51,984 nucleotides of DNA, from contig CALDNT010000188.1 of assembly GCA_937915145.1 (NCBI GenBank), positions 1 to 51,984 of the forward strand, read 5' to 3'. The position numbers and the translations under genes are program-made. The stretch comes from an uncultured Reyranella sp. (GTDB lineage: Bacteria; Pseudomonadota; Alphaproteobacteria; Reyranellales; Reyranellaceae). The notes beneath the pieces were generated by a model. The model made no database searches and had not been told where the DNA came from. It saw only the letters and a program-made list of their open reading frames with translations. Position 1 is the stretch's first letter. The number at the start of each line of letters is the position of its first letter. Positions 45,701-51,984 of this stretch are shown one piece after another.

Positions 45701-46762
45701 TTAGGGCCCCTTTGTTGCCTCGACTCGCCGCGCGACGGCGGGGCCGGCCTCGTACCAGCCCTTGCTGGCATTCACGATCTTGACGACCGACAGCATGACC
45801 GGGACTTCGATCAGGACGCCGACCACAGTGGCCAGCGCCGCGCCGGAGGAGAATCCGAACAGGCTGATCGCCGCGGCGACCGCGAGTTCGAAGAAGTTGC
45901 TGGCGCCGATCAGGGCAGACGGTGCCGCGACGCAGTGGGCTTCACCGGTCGCCCGGTTCAGGAAATAGGCGAGGCCCGAGTTGAAGTAGACCTGGATCAG
46001 GATCGGCACGGCCAGCAGCGCGATGATCAGCGGCTGTTCGATGATCTGTTCACCCTGGAAACCGAACAGCAGCACCAGCGTGGCCAGAAGCGCCACCAGC
46101 GAGGCCGGCTGCAGGCGCGCGAGCAGCCGTTGCAGGCCAGACTGCCCACGGCGCGACAGAACACTGACCCGCAGGAGCTGCGCCAAAGCGACGGGCACGA
46201 CGATGTAGAGGCCCACCGAGAGCAGGAGCGTCTGCCACGGCACGGTGATGGCCGACAGGCCGAGCAACAGGCCCACGATCGGCGCGAACGCAAACACCAT
46301 GATCGAGTCGTTGAGGGCGACCTGGGTCAGTGTGAAATCGGGTTCGCCGTCGGACAGGTTGCTCCAGACGAACACCATTGCCGTGCAGGGTGCCGCCGCC
46401 AGCAGGATCAGGCCGGCGATGTAGCTGTCGATCTGGTCGGCCGGCAGCCACGGCGCGAACAGGTAGCCGATGAACAGCCAGCCCAGCGCCGCCATCGAGA
46501 ACGGCTTTACCGCCCAGTTGATGAACAACGTCACGCCGATGCCGCGCCAGTGTTCGCGGACCTTGCCGATGGCCGCGAAGTCGACCTTGACCAGCATGGG
46601 GATGATCATCAGCCAGACCAGGACGGCGACGGGCAGGTTGACGTGCGCGACCTCGGCCGAACCGACGGCGTGGAAGACCGCGGGAAAGAAATGGCCCAGC
46701 GCGATACCCACGACGATGCACAGCGCGACCCAGAGGGTCAGGTAGCGTTCGAAGAGCGACAT
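45701..46762 (-). CDS. acr3: Arsenite efflux transporter Acr3
   Basis: A 353-residue ten-TM BART-superfamily carrier. The essential cysteine is Cys126 in LLAAAPCTAMVFVWSNLSDGE, and the second conserved region is IGASNFFELAVAAAISLFGFSSGAALATVVGVLIEVPVML. The opening SLFERYLTLWVALCIVVGIALG is characteristic. It expels arsenite using the proton gradient. Its ATG shares one base with the arsR stop (TGATG). It is followed after 40 bp by the ArsR-ArsC fusion that supplies its substrate. Confidence 0.96.
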   Translation of the reverse strand: MSLFERYLTLWVALCIVVGIALGHFFPAVFHAVGSAEVAHVNLPVAVLVWLMIIPMLVKVDFAAIGKVREHWRGIGVTLFINWAVKPFSMAALGWLFIGYLFAPWLPADQIDSYIAGLILLAAAPCTAMVFVWSNLSDGEPDFTLTQVALNDSIMVFAFAPIVGLLLGLSAITVPWQTLLLSVGLYIVVPVALAQLLRVSVLSRRGQSGLQRLLARLQPASLVALLATLVLLFGFQGEQIIEQPLIIALLAVPILIQVYFNSGLAYFLNRATGEAHCVAAPSALIGASNFFELAVAAAISLFGFSSGAALATVVGVLIEVPVMLSVVKIVNASKGWYEAGPAVARRVEATKGP

Positions 46763-47130
46763 CAGCTGGGCCGGGCCGGCCGCGCCGCGCGCCGGCGCAC
46801 GAGCGTCGCGGATTGGGGTTCGCATACCGGGACGCGACAGGAGCCGTCGCCGCCGCAGCAGTTGTCGGTGAGAAATTCCATCAGCCCATTCATGGCATCG
46901 TAGTTCACGGTGTAGATCAGCGAGCGGCCGTCGCGCCTGACCTGCAGCAGTCCCGCATGCTTCAGCTGCGCCAGATGGAACGAGAGCGTTGGCGGCGCGA
47001 TCTTCAGACGCTCGGCGATCTGGCTGGGCGGCAGACCCTCGAGGCCGGCCTGGACCAGCAGACGGAACATCTCCAGCCGATGCTCCTGAGCGAGCGCTGC
47101 CAAGGCCGGCACGGCTTCGTATGATTTCAT
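46762..47130 (-). CDS. arsR: ArsR-family arsenic repressor (first gene of minus-strand ars operon)
   Basis: A 122-residue winged-helix repressor. The recognition helix is APPTLSFHLAQLKHAGLL and the wing VRRDGRSLIYTVNYDAM. The As(III) site is C-terminal: Cys91, Cys92, Cys98 (NCCGGDGSC) with an extra Cys103. The C-terminal Arg/Ala tail is not typical and may be disordered. It heads the acr3 operon and lies 58 bp downstream in genome order from phoR's stop, with a candidate operator in that gap. Confidence 0.92.
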   Translation of the reverse strand: MKSYEAVPALAALAQEHRLEMFRLLVQAGLEGLPPSQIAERLKIAPPTLSFHLAQLKHAGLLQVRRDGRSLIYTVNYDAMNGLMEFLTDNCCGGDGSCRVPVCEPQSATLVRRRAARPARPS

Positions 47131-47133
47131 AAT

Positions 47134-47166
47134 TCGACAACTATCAAACTATCGGCTGTTTGTCGA
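47134..47166. promoter_or_regulatory. Candidate ArsR operator upstream of the acr3 operon
   Basis: TCGACAA (47134-47140) and TTGTCGA (47160-47166) are perfect inverted repeats; between them AACTATC occurs twice in tandem (AACTATCAAACTATC). This AT-richer stretch is the only spacer between arsR and the phoR stop. Confidence 0.5.
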
Positions 47167-47188
47167 GACGTTCGACCAGGCAGGATCG

Positions 47189-48574
47189 TCAGTCGGCTGC
47201 GGACAATGTCACCGTAAAGGTCGAGCCCTTGCCGGGCGTGCTTCGGATGTCGAGCCGGCCACGATGGCGGTTGACCACGTGCTTCACGATGGCGAGCCCC
47301 AGGCCGGTACCGCCGAGCTGGCGCGAGCGCGCGGTGTCGACGCGGTAGAAGCGTTCGGTGAGACGCGGCAGGTGGGCGGCCGGAATGCCGTCGCCCTCGT
47401 CGCTCACGGCCACGAAAACGCTGCCCTGCCCGTCGGGACCTGCGGCCACCCGTACGACGGTCGACGGCCTGGCATACTTGATCGCATTGTCGATCAGGTT
47501 CTGGAACACGATGGTGAGTTCGTCGTGATCGCCGATCGCCCTGGGCAGGCCGGCGGCGACGGCGAGCTCGATCCTCACGCTCCGCGACGAGGCCTTGAGC
47601 TGCAGGAGGTCGAGGACGCCGCGCAGCACGCGGTCGAGATCGATCTCGCGGTCGGGCCGCGCATGCTCGTGCTGTTCGATGCGCGACAGCATCAGAAGAT
47701 CGTCGACCAGGCGGCGCATGCGGTCGGCCTGTTCGGCCATGATGCCGAGAAAGCGTTCGCGCGCCCCGGCGTCGTCGCGCGCCGGGCCGCGCAGGGTTTC
47801 TATGAAGCCGGCGAGGCCGGCAATCGGCGTCTTGAGTTCGTGGCTGGCGTTTGCCACGAAATCGGCGCGCATGCGTTCGGCACGTCGCTGCGCCGTGGTG
47901 TCGTGCAGCACGATCAGCGCCAGCGACCCGTCGGCAGCAGCCCGCGACAGACGCCTGAGCTGGGCAATGACATCGCGCTCGGGTGGACCGGCCAGCGCGA
48001 ACTCGACGGCGCTCTGATCGACGCCGGTGAAATTGCCGTCGGCACCGGTTTCAAGCAGCGAATCGACGGCTGCCAGGAGTTGCGGATGGCGCAGCACCGT
48101 CGACAGGTCGCGCTCGGCGCCGACCGGACCGAGCAGCGCCGCTGCCGCCAAATTCGTCCGCACGATGCGGCGCTGGCGGTCGACCGCAATCAACGGATCG
48201 GGCAGACCGTCAACGATAGCCTGCGCCGAGGCCGCGAGATTGTCGATCGAGGCGCGCTGGCGGCGCCAGCCGGCCGACAGCGTGGCCGCCGCCGTCGCCA
48301 GTTCCTCGGTCGCGGGCGCGAAGGACAGACGTGGCATCACCGGTTCGCGTTCATCCGACAGGTTGCCGACGAAGCGGGCAAACTGCGCCAGCGATCCGAG
48401 ATAGCGCTGAACCAGAAGAGCCGTCACCACCGCGATGCCGGCCGCCGCGATCAACGCCGGACGGCCGGCCAATGCGCCCGTCCAATAGAGCGTGGCGAGC
48501 GCGACATATGATGGCGCCAGAGCCACGGCGTTGGCCACGAGATAGCGGCGCAGGGGAACCGGCCGGTCGGCCAT
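47189..48574 (-). CDS. phoR: Phosphate regulon sensor kinase PhoR
   Basis: A 461-residue kinase. Two short TM helices lie in residues 12-55 without a large periplasmic loop, as expected of PhoR. A PAS domain follows (VDGLPDPLIAVDRQRRIVRTNLAAAALLG), then the phospho-accepting histidine in NASHELKTPIAGLAGFIETLRG, typical of PhoR, and an ATPase domain (FQNLIDNAIKYA, VSDEGDGIP, GGTGLGLAIVKHV). It senses Pst/PhoU state and phosphorylates PhoB. It is cut off from pstS by the arsenic island. Confidence 0.92.
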   Translation of the reverse strand: MADRPVPLRRYLVANAVALAPSYVALATLYWTGALAGRPALIAAAGIAVVTALLVQRYLGSLAQFARFVGNLSDEREPVMPRLSFAPATEELATAAATLSAGWRRQRASIDNLAASAQAIVDGLPDPLIAVDRQRRIVRTNLAAAALLGPVGAERDLSTVLRHPQLLAAVDSLLETGADGNFTGVDQSAVEFALAGPPERDVIAQLRRLSRAAADGSLALIVLHDTTAQRRAERMRADFVANASHELKTPIAGLAGFIETLRGPARDDAGARERFLGIMAEQADRMRRLVDDLLMLSRIEQHEHARPDREIDLDRVLRGVLDLLQLKASSRSVRIELAVAAGLPRAIGDHDELTIVFQNLIDNAIKYARPSTVVRVAAGPDGQGSVFVAVSDEGDGIPAAHLPRLTERFYRVDTARSRQLGGTGLGLAIVKHVVNRHRGRLDIRSTPGKGSTFTVTLSAAD

Positions 48575-48584
48575 CGTCGCCCGT

Positions 48585-49244
48585 CTACGAACCCGGACGC
48601 GGCATGAACAAACGGATGGCGGCGAGACCGTAGACGAAGCCGCCAATATGGGCGGTCCAGGCGACCGGATCGCCGCCGGCACCCGGTGTGCCGCCAAAGA
48701 CGCCGAAGAAGACGTTGATGGCGATCCAGACGATGGCGACCGGCAGCAGCGACGTTAGGCTGCCGACGTACCGCATCAGCATCAGGACGGCACCGAACAC
48801 GCCACTGATGGCGCCGGATGCGCCGACCACCGGATCCGCCGAGTCGGGAAAGAAAAACACATGGACGAAGCCCGCAAACACTCCGGCCGAAAGATAGAAC
48901 AGGATGAAGCGGCGGGTCCCCAGCATGCGCACCACGGGCACGCCGAAGGCGGCCAGCATCACCATGTTGATGCCGAGATGCACCCAGCCGCCATGCAGGA
49001 ACTGGTAGGTGATCGGCGCAATCAGCAGCGACAGCAGATCGGAACTGGCGCCCGACGTGTAGGCGGCCGGCACAAGGCCAAATTGCTGGACGATGTCCAT
49101 GTCCGCCGCATCGCCCAGCGTTTCGCGGCCAAGCTGGACGGCCACGTTGATGCCGATCAGCCACACCAGCACAGGCGGCAGATTGACCGCCCGTTCGCCC
49201 GTACCCCGTTGCGGCCCGGGCTGGCGGCTCTCGTCGAAAGGCAT
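48585..49244 (-). CDS. Rhomboid-family intramembrane serine protease
   Basis: A 219-residue protein with six TM helices. The nucleophile is Ser143 in GASGAISG and the base His199 in AHIGGFVYG. The oxyanion region FLHGGWVHLGINM before TM2 is also present. It cleaves membrane proteins within the bilayer; substrate unknown. The stop is 10 bp before the phoR start, so they may be co-transcribed. Confidence 0.92.
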   Translation of the reverse strand: MPFDESRQPGPQRGTGERAVNLPPVLVWLIGINVAVQLGRETLGDAADMDIVQQFGLVPAAYTSGASSDLLSLLIAPITYQFLHGGWVHLGINMVMLAAFGVPVVRMLGTRRFILFYLSAGVFAGFVHVFFFPDSADPVVGASGAISGVFGAVLMLMRYVGSLTSLLPVAIVWIAINVFFGVFGGTPGAGGDPVAWTAHIGGFVYGLAAIRLFMPRPGS

Positions 49245-49307
49245 CGGAAACTCCGTTATCGGGTGAGACTAGCCGCCTCGGCCCGACGGCGCACCGTTCT
49301 TATCGGA

Positions 49308-50564
49308 TCAATTCCCCGATTCACCCTGCCCGATCGCGCGCAGTCGGAGCCTGAGGGCGTTCAGCTTGATGAAGCCTTCGGCATCGCGCTGGTTGTAGGC
49401 ACCTTGATCTTCTTCGAACGTGACATGCTGCATCGAGTAGAGCGAGTGGGGCGACTTGCGGCCGACCACCGTCGTGTTGCCCTTGTAGAGCTTGAGCCGC
49501 ACGGTGCCGGTCACGTTCTCCTGGCTCTTGTCGATCAGCGCCTGCAGCATCTCGCGCTCGGGCGAGAACCAGAAGCCGAAATAGACCAACTCGGCATACT
49601 TCGGCATCAGCTCGTCCTTGAGATGGCCGGCGCCGCGGTCGAGCGTAATCGATTCTATGCCGCGATGGGCAGCATGCAGGATGGTGCCGCCCGGCGTCTC
49701 GTAGATGCCGCGACTCTTCATGCCGACGAAGCGGTTCTCGACCAGGTCGAGGCGGCCGATGCCGTTTGCCTTGCCGAGTTCGTTGAGTTTGGTCAGCAGC
49801 GTCGCCGGTGACATCTTCACGCCGTCGATGGCCGTGGCATCGCCCTTCTCGAAGTCGATCGTGATGTAGGTCGCCTTGTCGGGTGCGGCTTCCGGCGAGA
49901 TGGTGCGCTGATAGACGCTCTCGTCCGCTTCCTCCCAGGGATCTTCTAGGATCTTGCCTTCGCTGGAGGAGTGCAGGAGGTTGGCATCGACCGAGAACGG
50001 CGCCTCGCCGCGCTTGTCCTTGGCGATCGGAATCTGATGCTTCTCGGCGAACTCGATCAGCTTGGTGCGCGAGGAAAGATCCCACTCGCGCCACGGCGCG
50101 ATCACCTTGATGTCGGGCTTCAGCGCGTAATAGGCGAGTTCGAAGCGGACCTGGTCGTTGCCCTTGCCGGTGGCGCCATGACAGACGGCATCGGCGCCGG
50201 TCTTGCGGGCGAGCTCGATCTGGTGCTTGGCGATCAACGGCCGGGCGATCGAGGTGCCGAGCAGGTACTGGCCTTCGTAGAGGGCATTGGCACGGAACAT
50301 CGGGAAGACGAAATCCTTCACGAATTCCTCGCGCACGTCGCCGATGACGATGTTCTCGGGCTTGATGCCCAGCAGCTCGGCCTTCTTGCGCGCCGGGCTG
50401 AGTTCCTCGCCCTGACCGAGGTCGGCGGTGAAGGTCACGACCTCGCAGTCATAGGCGGTCTGCAGCCACTTCAGGATGACCGAGGTGTCGAGGCCACCGG
50501 AATAGGCCAGGACGACCTTCTTGATATCGCCCTTCTTGTGGGGGCCGGTATAAGTAATGCTCAT
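49308..50564 (-). CDS. argG: Argininosuccinate synthase
   Basis: A 418-residue enzyme joining citrulline and aspartate with ATP in arginine synthesis. The PP-loop is [18 protein letters not shown]; other signatures are [36 protein letters not shown] and [22 protein letters not shown] 50564 is the family start (SITYTG). A promoter with TTGCCC and TATATT lies 45-72 bp upstream. Confidence 0.98.
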   Translation of the reverse strand: MSITYTGPHKKGDIKKVVLAYSGGLDTSVILKWLQTAYDCEVVTFTADLGQGEELSPARKKAELLGIKPENIVIGDVREEFVKDFVFPMFRANALYEGQYLLGTSIARPLIAKHQIELARKTGADAVCHGATGKGNDQVRFELAYYALKPDIKVIAPWREWDLSSRTKLIEFAEKHQIPIAKDKRGEAPFSVDANLLHSSSEGKILEDPWEEADESVYQRTISPEAAPDKATYITIDFEKGDATAIDGVKMSPATLLTKLNELGKANGIGRLDLVENRFVGMKSRGIYETPGGTILHAAHRGIESITLDRGAGHLKDELMPKYAELVYFGFWFSPEREMLQALIDKSQENVTGTVRLKLYKGNTTVVGRKSPHSLYSMQHVTFEEDQGAYNQRDAEGFIKLNALRLRLRAIGQGESGN

Positions 50565-50608
50565 GGCTCGCCTCGCCGCCGTCGGTGTCTGTTCCGTGAA
50601 AGCGCGCG

Positions 50609-50636
50609 AATATAGCGACCGACCCCGCCCGGGCAA
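50609..50636 (-). promoter_or_regulatory. Sigma-70-type promoter for argG
   Basis: On the minus strand TTGCCC (50636-50631) and TATATT (50614-50609) are 16 bp apart. The divergent methyltransferase gene may use TATAGT at 50653-50658, for which no good -35 box is seen. Confidence 0.5.
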
Positions 50637-50679
50637 GCGGCTGCAAAGCTGCTATAGTGCGACCCTAGATTTGCTCATC

Positions 50680-51711
50680 ATGCCAACCGCCCTCGATCGC
50701 CTGACCTACGCCGCCCGCCAGACCGCGCGGGTCGCCTGGTATGCCGGCCACTACGCGGCGGGACGGCGCCTGCTGAAGCCGATGCCCAAGCCCGATTTTC
50801 CCATCGGGCCTACGCCCAGCCGCGCCGAACTGACCGCCGACATGCGCGCACTGTTCGAACGCGAATGGCGCGACATTGCCGCCGGCCTGTTTCCGGCACC
50901 GCGCGCGCTGGGGCCGGAGCCCGCCGAGTTCCTGCGCCGCAGCCTGCTCTATTTCCGCGACCTGCCGCAGGTCGACGCCCGGCGCCACGGCGCGCTCGAC
51001 GACGCGCTGCCGCCGGGCAGCCAGGCCGACGGCCTGCCCGACTACTATCGCCAGAACTTCCATTTCCAGAGCGACGGCTGGCTCTCGGAGCACTCTGCCG
51101 CGCTCTACGACACACAGGTCGAGGTTCTGTTCACCGGCGCTGCCGACGCCATGCGCCGGCGCGCGCTGGCACCGATCGCCACGTGGCTGCAGCAACGCAA
51201 CCAGCGTGACGTCCGCGGCCTCGACATCGGCTGCGGCACCGGGCGCCTGCTCGCCTCCCTGCACCGGGCATGGCCCGGCATGAGGCTCACCGGCATCGAC
51301 CTTAGCGCGCCCTATCTCGAGGAAGCACGCCGCCTGATCGGCCGCACCGCGCGTGTGAAACTCGAGGAAGCCGCCGCCGAATCTCTGCCGTTCGACGACG
51401 CGAGCCTCGATCTCATAGTTTCCTCGTTCCTGCTGCATGAGCTGCCAGCCACGATCCGCGACAGGGCGTTCGCCGAAATCTCCCGTGTCATGAAGCCCGG
51501 TGGCCTTGTCGTGATCGTGGATTCTCTACAGAAAGGCGACCGGCCCGAATGGGATGGTCTGCTTGACCTCTTCCCCCATTACTTCCACGAGCCGTACTAT
51601 GCGGAGTATGTCGAGGGCAGCACGGAGAACTGGTGTGCGGCGGCTCGATTGACCCCAGTGCAAAGCGAGTGCGCTTTCCTGTCGAAGGTCGTCGCGGCTA
51701 CACGGGCGTGA
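50680..51711 (+). CDS. SAM-dependent methyltransferase (class I)
   Basis: A 343-residue protein with an N-terminal region of about 170 residues and a class I methyltransferase core. Motif I is [15 protein letters not shown], motif [18 protein letters not shown], and the post-motifs are [21 protein letters not shown] and [16 protein letters not shown]. The N-terminal part ([23 protein letters not shown] and [25 protein letters not shown]) is characteristic of a poorly studied bacterial group. The substrate is unknown. Its end overlaps the convergent rlmN gene by 14 bp. Confidence 0.85.
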   Translation: MPTALDRLTYAARQTARVAWYAGHYAAGRRLLKPMPKPDFPIGPTPSRAELTADMRALFEREWRDIAAGLFPAPRALGPEPAEFLRRSLLYFRDLPQVDARRHGALDDALPPGSQADGLPDYYRQNFHFQSDGWLSEHSAALYDTQVEVLFTGAADAMRRRALAPIATWLQQRNQRDVRGLDIGCGTGRLLASLHRAWPGMRLTGIDLSAPYLEEARRLIGRTARVKLEEAAAESLPFDDASLDLIVSSFLLHELPATIRDRAFAEISRVMKPGGLVVIVDSLQKGDRPEWDGLLDLFPHYFHEPYYAEYVEGSTENWCAAARLTPVQSECAFLSKVVAATRA

Positions 51712-51984
51712 TGACCTTCTCGCGCCGGCCGCGAAGGCTCGCACTCTTGAGCTGGCCGCAGGCGGCAAAGATGTCACGACCTCTTGGCGTGCGCACCGGC
51801 GCGCTGAGACCGCCGTCGTTCACGATCTCGGCGAAGCGATGGATGCGGTTGTTGGAACTGCACTCATAGGGCGCGCCTGGCCAGGGATTGAACGGAATCA
51901 AATTCACCTTGGCGTGGATCGGGGTCAGGAGGCGCACCAGCTCGCGCGCGTCGGCGTCGCTGTCGTTGATGCCCTTTAGCATGG
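51698..51984 (-). CDS. rlmN: 23S rRNA (adenine2503-C2)-methyltransferase RlmN, C-terminal part
   Basis: The visible 95 C-terminal residues run from the window edge to the stop at 51698. They match Rlm[38 protein letters not shown] and [18 protein letters not shown], where the cysteine of AACGQL is the methylated catalytic residue of this radical-SAM enzyme. The radical-SAM cluster region lies outside the window. Confidence 0.95.
   Translation of the reverse strand, partial: MLKGINDSDADARELVRLLTPIHAKVNLIPFNPWPGAPYECSSNNRIHRFAEIVNDGGLSAPVRTPRGRDIFAACGQLKSASLRGRREKVITPV

Overview
The window is GC-rich chromosomal DNA from what looks like an alphaproteobacterium, possibly Rhodospirillales or Reyranella-like. 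That placement is inferred from gene content (hisB-hisH, glnK-amtB, a UbiH-family hydroxylase, pst-phoU-phoB with phoR) and from the style of the intergenic palindromes; no rRNA or marker comparison could be made. I saw no tRNA, rRNA, CRISPR array, transposase or phage gene. Genes are tightly packed, with many ATGA, GTGA or TGATG overlaps. Only one gene-free stretch exceeds 300 bp (25612-26035).

Layout. 1-4.7 kb: partial GNAT acetyltransferase, a Spy/CpxP-like periplasmic protein with an OmpR-type regulator and sensor kinase (a Cpx-like envelope module), and a membrane-anchored TPR protein. 4.8-8.4 kb: acyl-CoA dehydrogenase, EamA transporter, hisB and hisH. 8.5-17.4 kb (minus strand): pqiB-pqiC-pqiA lipid transport set, a patatin-like lipoprotein, ftsK and a dapC-like aminotransferase. 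17.6-21.2 kb (minus): two tandem glnK-amtB cassettes. A sigma-54-type promoter precedes the outer cassette, and a second one faces the other way toward a TorF-like porin gene. 22.3-31 kb: UbiH-type hydroxylase, CobW GTPase with a WD40 protein, Bcr/CflA exporter, MoeB/ThiF-like and DsrE-like sulfur-relay genes, PfkB kinase and AmpG-like permease.

31.2-48.6 kb is a phosphate/arsenic super-locus. On the minus strand lie pstS-pstC-pstA-pstB-phoU-phoB, with a triple Pho box before pstS. phoR, normally next to them, is about 10.7 kb away on the same strand. Between phoR and pstS sits an arsenic island made of two units. The minus-strand unit is arsR, acr3, an arsR-arsC fusion, a GAPDH and arsJ (with a CusF-like gene downstream), which covers arsenate reduction, arsenite efflux and the arseno-phosphoglycerate route. 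The plus-strand unit is arsR, a flavoprotein with a cysteine-pair tail, a TauD-type dioxygenase and two MFS transporters. This second unit is the best candidate for a little-described system, probably oxidising and exporting an organic or trivalent arsenic compound; that function is inferred. Since arsenate enters through phosphate transporters, nesting arsenic detoxification inside the pho locus makes physiological sense.

48.6-52 kb: rhomboid protease, argG, a SAM methyltransferase and the 3' part of rlmN.
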